A stretch of DNA of 64,000 nt. Origin: Planctomycetota bacterium (GTDB lineage Bacteria; Planctomycetota; Planctomycetia; Isosphaerales; Isosphaeraceae). The stretch is taken from NCBI GenBank assembly GCA_028291545.1, contig JAQGHR010000149.1:1-64000 (forward strand). Reading direction: 5' to 3'. Made by a program: the position numbers and the translations under genes. The number at the start of each line of letters is the position of its first letter. The stretch's first letter is position 1. This document shows positions 35,448-43,847 of this stretch, piece after piece. The notes beneath the pieces were generated by a model. The model was given only the letters and a program-made list of their open reading frames with translations, was not told the origin of the DNA and did no database searches.

Positions 35448-37172
35448 ATGTCCGCTCCCTCAACCACACGTCGCCGGGAATCGGCCCTGATCGCCGGATT
35501 CACCTTCGTGGGTGCCGTGCTTCGGTTCTGGATGCCCGCGCGGATGGGGCTGAATCATTTCGACGAGGGCGTCTACGCCGCGTTCGGGCAATGGACGTGG
35601 CAAGGCAAGGGGCTGGCATTCGCTCCGCCGGAATTGAGATTCTACGCGCCGCCGTTGTATCCGTACCTGGTCGGTCTCGTGTCGCTGTTCCTCCCCATCG
35701 GCACGGACATGGCGGCGATCTTCCTCTCGCAGATCTGCGGCGTCTTGACGATCCCGGCGGTGGCCTGGCTCGCCCGCAGATCGTTCGGACCCGGCGCTGG
35801 CGCAGCGGCGGCGGCCTTGGCCGCGATCTCAGGGCCGCACGTCGCATTCTCGCGAATGGCGCTGACGGACTCGACGTTGCTTCTGGTGTGGATTCTGGCG
35901 CTGGGATCGGGAGCCCGCTTCCTCGAACGCCCCGGCCTGCTACGCGCGATCCCGTTCGGCGTCCTCGTCGGCCTCGCGATGAACACGAAATACAACGGGA
36001 ACCTTCCCGGCGTGATCATCGCCCTGACGGTCCTCTGGGGACTGATCCTGCCGGGCGAGGGGGGGCGAACCGCGGCGCTGAAGGCGATCGGTTTCGGACT
36101 GATCTCGGCGGCGATCGCGGGGCTGATGTACTGGCCCTGGTATCGCTTCGTCGAGGCGCAGCCCGAAGGCTACGCGGGCTTGCTCCGCCATCACCGAGGC
36201 TACCTCTCCGGCCCTTCGGCCTGGCCCGCGCATCTGCGGCTCCAGCTGGGGCAGGCGTACGCGCTCTCGGGTGAACTGACCGGACGCCTTTCGTGGGGTC
36301 TCGTCGCCTGGCCGCTTGCGTGGGTCGGAGCCTGGATCGCCGATCGGGGCTGGTGGTTCCAGTACCGCGCGGATCGCTGGGAAGGCATGCGGTTTCGCGT
36401 CGGTTTGCTTGTCGGTGCGATCGCGCTCGGCGCAGCTCCGTCGATCGTCTTCTGGCTCGGGCTGGCAAGACTGCCCCGGCTTCTGTGCGACCGCCGCGCC
36501 GGGCCTCGCATGATCGGGATGCTCTGGGTCGTGATGGCCATTCTCACGCCGCTCTATCATCCGTATGCGCGGCTCTGGCTCCCGCTGCATGCGGCGGGCT
36601 GGTTGATCGTCTCGGACCTGATCGTGAGGCTGGGGCCGTCCTACGAAATTGCTCCTTCCCCCGTCGGCGGTCGCCGATTCGCGATGGTCCTGGTTTGCCT
36701 CGCGATCGTGCTTGGTTCGTATCAGGATTTCCTGAGCGACCCCCATCCGCAGTTCCTCGGTTCGCCGGTCGAGCGAACGGACGATGTTCGTAACCATGCG
36801 GCCAGGCTCATCATCATGTTCGAAGGACTCACGGTGCGACCGACCCGCGTTCATGTGCTCGCGCGCCCGGCCTTGCTGTATTACCTGACCAGGGATGCGA
36901 CGTTCCCCATCGCGCGGGAAGCCTACTGGGAGGCGATGGAGAAATCGGCAGCGCCCGGGAGGTGGGCTGTCGTCGATGGTGTCCTTCTGGAAAAACCGGC
37001 GCACAGACCCGAGTCGTTCGACCGGTTCATCCTGCGACCATCTACCGCGACGCGAATCTGGAAAAGGCACACGATAATGACCCCCACGACCGCCCTCGAC
37101 GTCGATCCCGGGCTGGCGTTCCCGCTCGATAGTCGCGTGCGGACCATTATCGGGATGCCGCTGGAACCCTGA
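35448..37172 (+). CDS. GT39-type (ArnT/PMT-like) membrane glycosyltransferase
   Basis: A 574-residue polytopic protein. The first extracytoplasmic loop contains 'GLNHFDEGVYAAFGQWTWQG', whose 'DEG' matches the catalytic acidic motif of polyprenyl-phosphate-sugar transferases. 'LRFYAPPLYPYLVGLVSLF' and 'SGPHVAFSRMALTDSTLLL' are further GT39 landmarks. About ten TM helices are followed by a C-terminal soluble domain. Such enzymes move a sugar from a lipid carrier to protein or lipid on the outer face of the membrane; donor and acceptor are unknown. The ATG at 35448 lies 40 bases after parS site 2. The pncB-like gene starts 12 bases after its stop. Confidence 0.83.
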   Translation: MSAPSTTRRRESALIAGFTFVGAVLRFWMPARMGLNHFDEGVYAAFGQWTWQGKGLAFAPPELRFYAPPLYPYLVGLVSLFLPIGTDMAAIFLSQICGVLTIPAVAWLARRSFGPGAGAAAAALAAISGPHVAFSRMALTDSTLLLVWILALGSGARFLERPGLLRAIPFGVLVGLAMNTKYNGNLPGVIIALTVLWGLILPGEGGRTAALKAIGFGLISAAIAGLMYWPWYRFVEAQPEGYAGLLRHHRGYLSGPSAWPAHLRLQLGQAYALSGELTGRLSWGLVAWPLAWVGAWIADRGWWFQYRADRWEGMRFRVGLLVGAIALGAAPSIVFWLGLARLPRLLCDRRAGPRMIGMLWVVMAILTPLYHPYARLWLPLHAAGWLIVSDLIVRLGPSYEIAPSPVGGRRFAMVLVCLAIVLGSYQDFLSDPHPQFLGSPVERTDDVRNHAARLIIMFEGLTVRPTRVHVLARPALLYYLTRDATFPIAREAYWEAMEKSAAPGRWAVVDGVLLEKPAHRPESFDRFILRPSTATRIWKRHTIMTPTTALDVDPGLAFPLDSRVRTIIGMPLEP

Positions 37173-37184
37173 GAGAGCCATCCC

Positions 37185-38525
37185 ATGCCGCCCGTTTCCC
37201 TCTGGCCCGATCCCGACGCGCTCGGTCCCATCACGGACCTCTACGAGCTCACGATGATGGCCGGTTACGCCGCCTCGGGCATGGCCGAGAAGCGGGCGAC
37301 GTTCGAGCTGTTCGTGAGGCGGCTGCCCCCCGGACGGGCCTACCTCGTCTTCGCGGGGCTGGAGCAGGCTGTCGGCGACCTGCTGCGGTTGAAGTTCACC
37401 GAGGAACAGGCCGGCTATCTCGCGTCCCTGCCCGCGTTCGCTCACGTCGATCCCACCTGGTTCGAGGCCCTGCCTTACCTCCGATTTCAAGGCGACATCT
37501 GGTCCGTCCCCGAGGGCACCGTCGTCTTCCCCGGCGAGACGCTCTTGAGAGTGGAGGCCCCGCTCGCCCAGGCCCAGTGGGTCGAGACGTTCCTGATCGC
37601 GTCGCTGAATTACCCCACGTTGGTCGCGAGCAAGGCGGCTCGCATCGTCGAGGCCGCCCACGGCCGATCGTGCGTCGATTTCGGCACGCGTCGCGGGCAC
37701 GGGCCTCATGCGGGATTCCTCGCGGCGCGGGCCGCCTATCTCGCCGGGTTCGACGGCACGAGCCACGTCGAGGCGTCGCGCCTGCTCGGCATCCCTCCCG
37801 TAGGCACGATGGCCCATGCCTGGGTCCAGTCGTTCGAGACGGAGCGTGCCGCCTTCGCCGCGTTCGCTCGCGTGTTCCCGGAGAATACAACGTTGCTCGT
37901 GGACACGTACGACACGCTCGAAGGTGTTCGCCACGCGGCGGAGATCGAGCCTCCCGTCAAGGGCGTGCGCCTGGATAGCGGCGAGGTGGGCGCGCTCTCG
38001 AAGGCGGCCCGCGCCATCCTCGACGCGGCCGGACGCCGCGCTACGAAGATCTTCGCGAGCGGAGATCTCGACGAGTGGAAGATTGGTGAACTGGTACGAG
38101 TCGGCGCACCCGTGGACGCCTTCGGTGTCGGGACCGAATTGATCACGAGTCGAGACGCTCCCGCGTTGTCGATGGTTTACAAGCTTGTGGCCATCGACGG
38201 CCACGGTCGTGTGAAGCTCAGTCCCGGCAAGCGAACCTTTCCGCTGGCCAAGCAGGTGTATCGCCGGCGCGACGGGCAGGGGAGATTCGCGGGCGATCAC
38301 GTCACGCGATGGGATGAAAAGGCGGAGGGGGAAGCGCTCCTGTCGCAGGTTGTGAGCGAGGGGCAACTCGTCGGAGAATTGCTGACGCTTGCGGCGATCC
38401 GGGAGCGGTGTAGGTCGCAAGTGTCTGCTCTGCCCGGCGTGCTGCGAGGACCGGATCCGACGGGCGTCTACCCGATCTCGTACAGCGACGTGCTCGAATC
38501 CGCCGCCAAGACACTGGGGCTGTAG
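37185..38525 (+). CDS. pncB: Nicotinate phosphoribosyltransferase
   Basis: A 446-residue enzyme that makes nicotinate mononucleotide from nicotinate, PRPP and ATP in NAD salvage. Landmarks are 'TDLYELTMMAGYAASGM' at the N-terminus, 'DFGTRRGHGPHAGFLAARAAY' (with the autophosphorylated-His region), 'GTMAHAWVQSF', 'LVDTYDTLEGVRHA', 'GVRLDSGEVGAL' and 'IFASGDLDEWKI' lining the phosphoribosyl pocket, and 'DAFGVGTELITS'. Length and motif order fit the bacterial NAPRTase family. The ATG at 37185 follows the preceding GT39-type gene by only 12 bases, so read-through transcription is likely. Confidence 0.95.
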   Translation: MPPVSLWPDPDALGPITDLYELTMMAGYAASGMAEKRATFELFVRRLPPGRAYLVFAGLEQAVGDLLRLKFTEEQAGYLASLPAFAHVDPTWFEALPYLRFQGDIWSVPEGTVVFPGETLLRVEAPLAQAQWVETFLIASLNYPTLVASKAARIVEAAHGRSCVDFGTRRGHGPHAGFLAARAAYLAGFDGTSHVEASRLLGIPPVGTMAHAWVQSFETERAAFAAFARVFPENTTLLVDTYDTLEGVRHAAEIEPPVKGVRLDSGEVGALSKAARAILDAAGRRATKIFASGDLDEWKIGELVRVGAPVDAFGVGTELITSRDAPALSMVYKLVAIDGHGRVKLSPGKRTFPLAKQVYRRRDGQGRFAGDHVTRWDEKAEGEALLSQVVSEGQLVGELLTLAAIRERCRSQVSALPGVLRGPDPTGVYPISYSDVLESAAKTLGL

Positions 38526-38548
38526 GGCGGCAACCAGGAGAATTGTCT

Positions 38549-38580
38549 GGTCCCCTGTCCCCACCGGGGGAGAGGGGACC
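38549..38580. repeat. GC-rich hairpin between pncB and parA
   Basis: GGTCCCCTGTCCCC pairs with GGGGGAGAGGGGACC around a short loop. It lies 24 bases after the pncB stop and about 95 bases before the parA start. It could work as a terminator, although no T-run follows, or be a member of a widely dispersed hairpin repeat. Confidence 0.6.
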
Positions 38581-38673
38581 GGAAGAGGACTGAGCTTTAC
38601 ACCAACACGCCTCCCGATTACCATCCCGCCGCTTCGTGCCGTCAAGGATCGAGCGAATCGGAGGCCGCAAGAC

Positions 38674-39420
38674 GTGGCCAAGATCATCAGCGTAGCCAAT
38701 CAGAAAGGCGGCGTGGGCAAAACCACCACCGCCATCAATATTGCCGCCGGGCTGGCCAAGGCCGGCAGGACGGCGCTGGTGCTCGACGTCGATCCCCAGT
38801 GCAACGCCACGAGCGGGCTGGGCGTCGAGCCCGCGCAGAGGCATCCTCTGCTCGCGGGGAAACCGCTCGTCGAATCGATCGTCGAGACAAGCCAGCCCAG
38901 GCTCAGCGTCCTGCCCGGGTCGCAGAGCCTGGCGGATGCCGATGCATTGTCGGCCGCGAACCGGCAACGGGCCTCGGCGCTGCGGCAGCAACTGAATAAC
39001 GAGCTGTCCCACTTCGATTTCGTCTTCATCGATTGCCCGCCGTCGCTCGGCCAGTTGACGCGGGCGGCGCTGGGGGCCTCGGCCGAGATCTACATCCCGA
39101 TCCAGTGCGAGTACTTCGCGATGGAGGGGCTGTCGCAGATCATCGAACTCGCGCGGCAGACGAAGGCGCGCGACAACAACCGGCTGGAGATCGGCGGGAT
39201 CGTGCTGACGATGTACGACCCGGCGCTGGAGCTGGCGAACGAGGTCGCGGGCGAGGTGCGGGAATACTTCGACGAGGCCGTCTTCGAGAGCATGATCCCG
39301 CGCGACGTCGCCATCAGTGAGTCGCCCAGCCATGGGCTGAGCGTCCTGGAATACGCGCCCCGAGCCCGGGGCGCTCGGGCCTATGCCGAACTCGTCATGG
39401 AGGTCATCGACCGTGAATAA
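38674..39420 (+). CDS. parA: Chromosome partitioning ATPase ParA (Soj-like)
   Basis: A 248-residue ParA from the GTG at 38674, which has CGGAGG upstream and begins 'AKIISVANQKGGVGKTTTAI' with the deviant Walker A motif. The ORF-track start is 95 codons upstream in non-homologous sequence. Other motifs: 'ALVLDVDPQCNATSGLG' (Walker A'), 'FDFVFIDCPPSLGQL' (Walker B), and 'IPIQCEYFAMEGLSQI'. The protein has no N-terminal HTH, so it is the chromosomal type. ParA binds DNA non-specifically as an ATP dimer and is stimulated by ParB-parS complexes. The stop overlaps the parB start region. Confidence 0.96.
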   Translation: MAKIISVANQKGGVGKTTTAINIAAGLAKAGRTALVLDVDPQCNATSGLGVEPAQRHPLLAGKPLVESIVETSQPRLSVLPGSQSLADADALSAANRQRASALRQQLNNELSHFDFVFIDCPPSLGQLTRAALGASAEIYIPIQCEYFAMEGLSQIIELARQTKARDNNRLEIGGIVLTMYDPALELANEVAGEVREYFDEAVFESMIPRDVAISESPSHGLSVLEYAPRARGARAYAELVMEVIDRE

Positions 39421-40309
39421 GAAGCGCCTGGGACGCGGCCTGTCTTCGCTGCTGGGTTCCGAGCTGGGCGGGTTCGAGCCGTCCGCGCTGGACTCGGCCG
39501 ACCTGCTCCACATCGCCGTCGATCAGATCGATCCCAATCCCTTCCAGCCTCGTCGCGAGTTCGATCCCGCCGAGCTGGCCGCCCTCGCCGACTCGCTCCG
39601 CCAGCACGGGATGCTCCAGCCCGTCCTCGTCCGGACCCACGGCGAGCGCTACCAGCTCATCGCCGGGGAACGCCGATTACGCGCCGCAGTCGAAGCGCGC
39701 CTGCACGACATCCCCGCGAGGGTGATGGAGCTGGACGATCAGAGGATCAGCGAGCTGGCGATGGTGGAGAACCTCCAGCGCGAGGATCTGAACGCGCTGG
39801 ACAAGGCGACCGCCTTCCGCGGCTACCTCGACGCCTACGGCGGCACCCAGGAAGAGCTTGCCGGACGCCTCGGGCTGGATCGCTCGACCGTGACCAACCT
39901 GATGCGGCTCCTCGACCTCCCCGCCGAGGTTCAGGAGGCCGTCCGCAACAAGAAGATCACCCAGGGGCACGCCCGCGCCTTGCTCGGCCTGGACGATTCC
40001 GCCGCACAGCTCGCCGCGTGCGGGCGGATCATCGCCGAGAACCTGTCCGTCCGCCAGACCGAGGCCCTGGTCCAGACCGGCGAGCCGACCCCGTCGAAAA
40101 CCCGGATTCGCAAGGACCCCGCCCACACCGACGCGACCCCGTCCGGCGGCAAGGCCCCTCACGTCCTCGAGCTCGAAGGCTCGCTCCGCCAACGTTTCGG
40201 CACGCCCGTTTTGATCCGCGTCAAGGCCCGGGATCGCGGCCAGATCGTGATCGACTTCAACACCCGTGAAGAGTTTGAACGGGTCTCGCATATGATTCAA
40301 GGGCTTTAA
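39413..40309 (+). CDS. parB: Chromosome partitioning protein ParB (Spo0J-like, parS-binding CTPase)
   Basis: A 298-residue ParB. It starts at the GTG at 39413 (GGAGGT eight bases upstream), overlapping the last codons of parA. 'KKRLGRGLSSLLG' is the N-terminal ParA-stimulating motif. 'IDPNPFQPRREFDPAELAAL' and 'LIAGERRLRAAVEA' (GERR, the CTP-binding box) form the ParB/Srx domain. 'ISELAMVENLQREDLN' and the HTH 'GTQEELAGRLGLDRSTVTNL' bind parS. The C-terminal dimer domain ends 'EEFERVSHMIQGL'. Three matching parS-like sites are in the window, within about 9 kb on either side. Confidence 0.96.
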   Translation: MNKKRLGRGLSSLLGSELGGFEPSALDSADLLHIAVDQIDPNPFQPRREFDPAELAALADSLRQHGMLQPVLVRTHGERYQLIAGERRLRAAVEARLHDIPARVMELDDQRISELAMVENLQREDLNALDKATAFRGYLDAYGGTQEELAGRLGLDRSTVTNLMRLLDLPAEVQEAVRNKKITQGHARALLGLDDSAAQLAACGRIIAENLSVRQTEALVQTGEPTPSKTRIRKDPAHTDATPSGGKAPHVLELEGSLRQRFGTPVLIRVKARDRGQIVIDFNTREEFERVSHMIQGL

Positions 40310-40327
40310 ATTAGTCAGATGGAATTG

Positions 40328-40390
40328 ATGGATTCGAGATCTGAGATTCGAGAGTGCGCCCCGATCTCGAATCTCGCATCTCGAATCCAT
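40328..40390. repeat. Palindromic element of the GATTCGAGAT family (family C, copy 1)
   Basis: Two 26-base arms (40328-40353 and 40365-40390) are inverted copies with two mismatches, built from repeated ATTCGAGA/TCTCGAAT units. It starts 19 bases after the parB stop, so it may end parAB transcription. Related copies occur near 45358, 61749 and 63447. Confidence 0.85.
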
Positions 40391-40418
40391 GAGTCTAAGC
40401 GCTTCCCATTTTTGGCAC

Positions 40419-40534
40419 GGGTTCTTGGCGAACGAGAACCCAGCTTCCTCGCGCCTCCGAGGCGTGTCGGAAGCACGGCGTCGCAAGTCGAGCGTGTCAG
40501 TCCCGTAGCGATGCGGGACCCGGTTCTTCCGGGT
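40419..40534. other. Structured intergenic stretch with consecutive hairpins downstream of parB
   Basis: At least four short perfect hairpins follow each other: GGGTTCT/AGAACCC (40419-40441), CTTCC..GGAAG enclosing CGCCT-CCG-AGGCG (40444-40473), GTCCCG/CGGGAC (40500-40519) and ACCCGG-TTCTT-CCGGGT (40518-40534). No ORF is supported. It could be a structured RNA, a REP-like cluster or an untranslated leader of the next gene. Confidence 0.45.
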
Positions 40535-40602
40535 GACGGCACCGCGATTGCCTTGAGCGATCTGGTCTGGCTCGCTCGCGATCCGCCCTGAAGTCTACCT
40601 CG

Positions 40603-41307
40603 ATGATGAGATCTCGAATGCGACACACCTCGGCGGTCTCCGCCGGTCCCGCGACCACGGCTTTATGGCAGGTTGCCTCCGACCCATCGCGGGCGGCGGC
40701 ACTTCACGGGTTGGTCGGCGAGTTCTGCCACTTGCTCAGGAACCGTCTCAACAGCCTTCAGATGGGGCTGTACCTGGCCCGCCACGGTTGTGATTCGGCG
40801 ACGCGGGACGCGGGAGTCTGGGACGAGCTGGACGGTCACTATCGGGCGGCCGAGAAGGTCGTGGACCTCTTTCAGATCATCTGCCGGCCGATGACGTTGA
40901 CTCGAATCCCGGTCGGGCTCGGGCTGGTCCTGAACGAGTTCTCCTCTCGATGGGCGCCGAGATTCGCCGGTCGCAACACGGCCCTCGTCGTGGATCTCGC
41001 CGACGCGGACGGGCCGTCGTGCCTCGATCCCAGCCGCCTGGCGATCGGGCTGGACGCGCTGGCGTCGTGGAGGATCGATCGCGCCCAGCCGGGCAGGACG
41101 ATCCATCTGCGAGGCTGGGTGGAGCAGGGGAGATCTCGCCTCGAATGGAGCGAGGCCGACTCCCTCCCCGACGATGGCGGCGCGTTGCCGCTCGCGGCCC
41201 TGGCTCGCGTGGCGTCGGCTCATGGCGGGTCGATCAGCGAGGAGACCCGCGACGGCTGGAGCGTACGCCTGGACTGGCCCCATGGCGTCTCGCTCGTCTC
41301 GGCTTGA
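40603..41307 (+). CDS. Hypothetical protein with a degenerate histidine-kinase DHp-like helix
   Basis: A 234-residue cytoplasmic protein. 'LVGEFCHLLRNRLNSLQMGLYLARHG' resembles the dimerisation/His-phosphotransfer helix of sensor kinases, with His and the 'LRNRLN' box. The C-terminal half ('AIGLDALASWRIDR' to 'ALARVASAHGGSISEETRDGWSVRLDWP') has the outline of a GHKL ATPase fold, including the 'AHGGSI' phrase typical near the G2 box. The N-box Asn and G1 residues are not recognisable, so catalytic activity is doubtful. It could be a phosphotransfer or inactive kinase-like regulator. The start is uncertain because ATGATG at 40603 has no clear ribosome site. It follows parAB and precedes tRNA-Pro on the same strand. 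Confidence 0.55.
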   Translation: MMRSRMRHTSAVSAGPATTALWQVASDPSRAAALHGLVGEFCHLLRNRLNSLQMGLYLARHGCDSATRDAGVWDELDGHYRAAEKVVDLFQIICRPMTLTRIPVGLGLVLNEFSSRWAPRFAGRNTALVVDLADADGPSCLDPSRLAIGLDALASWRIDRAQPGRTIHLRGWVEQGRSRLEWSEADSLPDDGGALPLAALARVASAHGGSISEETRDGWSVRLDWPHGVSLVSA

Positions 41308-41357
41308 CCCGAGGCCCCGGTCCCCCTTAGGATGCATCGGCCTGATCGTCATCGGTT

Positions 41358-41431
41358 CGGGGCGTAGCGCAGCCTGGTAGCGCGCCTGCCTTGGGAGCAG
41401 GAGGTCGTGGGTTCGAATCCCGCCGCCCCGA
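41358..41431 (+). tRNA. tRNA-Pro (anticodon TGG)
   Basis: A 74-nt cloverleaf. The acceptor CGGGGCG pairs with CGCCCCG, the D-arm is GCGC..GCGC, and the anticodon stem CCTGC/GCAGG encloses the loop CTTGGGA (anticodon TGG). The T-arm is GTGGG-TTCGAAT-CCCGC and the discriminator is A. CCA is not encoded. Confidence 0.97.
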
Positions 41432-41449
41432 TTTGATCCGACAAGTGGC

Positions 41450-42181
41450 TCAGTACGAATCCCGCGTTCCACGTGAAACCTGGCCCGCTGAAATCGGCTT
41501 GTTTCCCAGTCGGACGTTCAACTCGTCAAGGATCTCGGCCGTCTTGCTGGCGCCGATGCGATCGCAGCCCAGCCCGGCGACCGCGAGGGCCGCGTTCAGC
41601 GTGCGGATGCCTCCGGCGGCCTTGAGCTTGACGTGAGGAGGCGCGACGTCGCGCATCAGCTTCAGGTCCTCGTGGATGGCGCCGCCGGTGCCGTAACCGG
41701 TGGAGGTCTTGGCGTAATCGGCGCTGACTTCGCCGCAGATCTTGCAGAGGCGGGAGATCGCCGCGGGGCTGAGGAAGCAATTCTCGAAGATGACCTTCAC
41801 GATCGCCTTGCGGGCGTGCGCCGCCTCCACGATGGCCCCGATCTCCTCACGGACGGGCTGCCAGGTCTCGCCCAGCACCCAGCCGATGTTGACGACCATG
41901 TCGAGTTCGGTCGCCCCGTCATCCATCGCCCGTTCGGCCTCGAATAGCTTGACCACCGTGGCATTGGCGCCGTGCGGAAAGCCCACGGTCGTGCCGACGG
42001 CCACGCCCGTCCCGTCGAGGATCGTCGCGGCGAGCTTCACGGCGTGTGGCTTGACGCAGACGCTCGCGACGCGGTAGGTCGCGGCAAGCCGGCAGCCTTC
42101 CTCCAGCTCGGCGTCGGTCAGGGTCGGGCCCAGCAGCGAGTGGTCTATGCGTTTGGCGAGGAATTCGTACGTCAACTGCAT
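41450..42181 (-). CDS. deoC: Deoxyribose-phosphate aldolase
   Basis: A 243-residue class I aldolase that splits 2-deoxyribose-5-phosphate into glyceraldehyde-3-phosphate and acetaldehyde. Lys158 in 'DYAKTSTGYG' is the Schiff-base lysine. Asp94 in 'TELDMVVNIG' and Lys187 in 'HVKLKAAGGIRT' are the other catalytic positions. 'VIFENCFL' and 'TTVGFPHGAN' are family signatures. The C-terminal tail 'SAGQVSRGTRDSY' is extra to the usual DeoC core, and its codons contain parS site 3. The gene is convergent with tRNA-Pro, whose end lies 18 bases from the deoC stop. Confidence 0.95.
   Translation of the reverse strand: MQLTYEFLAKRIDHSLLGPTLTDAELEEGCRLAATYRVASVCVKPHAVKLAATILDGTGVAVGTTVGFPHGANATVVKLFEAERAMDDGATELDMVVNIGWVLGETWQPVREEIGAIVEAAHARKAIVKVIFENCFLSPAAISRLCKICGEVSADYAKTSTGYGTGGAIHEDLKLMRDVAPPHVKLKAAGGIRTLNAALAVAGLGCDRIGASKTAEILDELNVRLGNKPISAGQVSRGTRDSY
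41466..41479 (+). other. parS-like ParB-binding site 3, inside the deoC 3' end
   Basis: GTTCCACGTGAAAC, identical to the sites at 30670 and 35394, is read on the other strand as codons for 'QVSRGT' near the DeoC C-terminus. It lies 1.2 kb downstream of parB. Confidence 0.88.
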
Positions 42182-42322
42182 CAGCGTGACCTCGGCATGA
42201 ATCGCATGATGGGATGAACGAGACTGGCAACCGATTGTGACGAACGTCTATCGCCCCGGCAAGATCAGCCCGCGACCGGCTCTCCCGGCCGCGATCGGGC
42301 GAGCCGGTCGCATTCGAATCAG

Positions 42323-43609
42323 TCAATGGTTGATATTGAGCAGTTGCGGATGGGAGACCCGAGGCGCGATCACCGGCGGCCGTTTCGCCGACAGGTTCGG
42401 GCGGAATACCATGAGGAGGACGAGCGGGAGATACATGAGGACGAGCGTGCCCCCCTCGACCAGGTACCAGAACTGGCTGGCGACGAGCAGGGCTGCCGAG
42501 AGCGCGATCAGCTCGCCGAGGTTCTTGTCGCCCGGCCAGGCCGCCGTGGCCAGCGAGAGCGCGAGATAGGCGATCAGGACCGGCAGGCGATAGCTCGGGT
42601 CGATCCGGGTCCAGAACGAGCCGGTGGAGGGTGCCTCGACTCCCGGGTGGAGCCCGACCTCCGCGAGGCTCCTGGCCCCGAGCTCTCGCCCCCAGACGGT
42701 GAGCTCCGGGAGATTCCACGCCACCGCGCCGCAGATCGCCAGGGTGAGGATCGCCGCCGCCGAGAACCGGCCGATCCCTCGTCCCCAGAAGAAGCCGGCC
42801 CACAGCGGCAGGAGCCCGATTGCGGCGGGCATCCAGCCGACGGCCAGGCCCAGGCACAAGCCCGCCAGCGCGGGGCGTCGATACGCCAGGACCGCCGCCA
42901 CAATCAAGGCCGCCGGCACGAGCTGGCCACCGTCGACCAGCGCGATCCGGGTATAGGGCAAGATGAGGTAACACGTCGCGACGGCCATCCCCGCGATCGG
43001 CCTCTCGAAATGTTTCCAGCCGACGGCCATGAGCCCGAAGACCAGCCCCAGGTGCGCCAGGCCGGCGACGACCCGGGCGACGATCACCTGCGGGGGCTTC
43101 CGTTTCAGCGCGGTGGGCAGGGGGGTCTGGTCGAGCACCTGCTTGACGGTCGCCGCGCCGGCGGCGGCTTCCGGGGACTTCGGTTCGCCCGCTTCATTCG
43201 GCTTGGCCCGAGGATCGGCCGGGTTCCGGGCCGAGCCCTGATCGGTCGGCAGGCTCACGGTCTCCATCAGCAACAAACCCAGCATCCCGACCGACAGGCA
43301 CGCCAGCCCCGAGAAGGTGAGGTTCGGCTCCAGGTGCGGTCTGCGCGTCAGGCCCAGGTCCACCAGGCAGCGGATCAGCCAGAGGCCCGACCCGATGAAC
43401 AGCCAGGCGAAGGCCCCCCACGGCTGCGACGTCCCCCCGCCCACCAGGCGCATCAACCCGGGCACCGGCGCGAACAGCAAGACCAGATCCAGGTTCCGGA
43501 TACTCCAGAACCGGCTGAACTTGAAGAACAGCGTCAGGCAACCCAGCACCGCCAAGAACAACCAGACCTCCGGCCCGATGCCAAGGTCGGCGACCAGCGA
43601 TCCACTCAC
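42323..43609 (-). CDS. Polytopic membrane protein of unknown function
   Basis: A 428-residue protein with about ten hydrophobic helices. I start it at the GTG at 43609 ('SGSLVADLGIGPEVWLFL'), which has AGGAAG upstream; the ORF-track start is 24 codons longer and begins in low-complexity sequence. A soluble loop of about 60 residues rich in Pro and Ala sits around 125-190. 'YLILPYTRIALVDGGQLVPA' may form an extracytoplasmic loop, reminiscent of GT-C-like or mannosyltransferase-like proteins, but no catalytic acidic motif could be assigned. It is upstream of deoC on the same strand with a 141-base gap. Confidence 0.65.
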   Translation of the reverse strand: MSGSLVADLGIGPEVWLFLAVLGCLTLFFKFSRFWSIRNLDLVLLFAPVPGLMRLVGGGTSQPWGAFAWLFIGSGLWLIRCLVDLGLTRRPHLEPNLTFSGLACLSVGMLGLLLMETVSLPTDQGSARNPADPRAKPNEAGEPKSPEAAAGAATVKQVLDQTPLPTALKRKPPQVIVARVVAGLAHLGLVFGLMAVGWKHFERPIAGMAVATCYLILPYTRIALVDGGQLVPAALIVAAVLAYRRPALAGLCLGLAVGWMPAAIGLLPLWAGFFWGRGIGRFSAAAILTLAICGAVAWNLPELTVWGRELGARSLAEVGLHPGVEAPSTGSFWTRIDPSYRLPVLIAYLALSLATAAWPGDKNLGELIALSAALLVASQFWYLVEGGTLVLMYLPLVLLMVFRPNLSAKRPPVIAPRVSHPQLLNINH

Positions 43610-43847
43610 GATGCACTTCCTACCCGCGGAATTGGTCGGATCGGCAAGACGAGGGGACGGGGAAAACGTGAATCTCCGCACCGAACACGCATCTTACGAC
43701 GGGGCCGCGCGGAATCGCAAGCGCAGTGTGGCCCAGCGGAGGGTGATCCCAGGCTGCGTCAGGGCCATTGTGACTGAGGTCCGTACGCGCGGTGACCTGA
43801 GGGGGATGGGTCGCAAGAGAGGGTGCCCCTATCCGGAGAAAACCGCG

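Noticed and set aside
35940-38699. 919-codon open frame on the minus strand
   Set aside because: It lies opposite the GT39-like, pncB and parA genes, which have clear motifs. Its translation is rich in Arg, Gly, Asp and Glu, typical of antisense frames in high-GC genes.
30670-41479. Replication origin near parAB
   Set aside because: No DnaA-box cluster, dnaA, gidA/rsmG or long AT-rich unwinding element was seen. parS clustering alone does not place oriC in this window.
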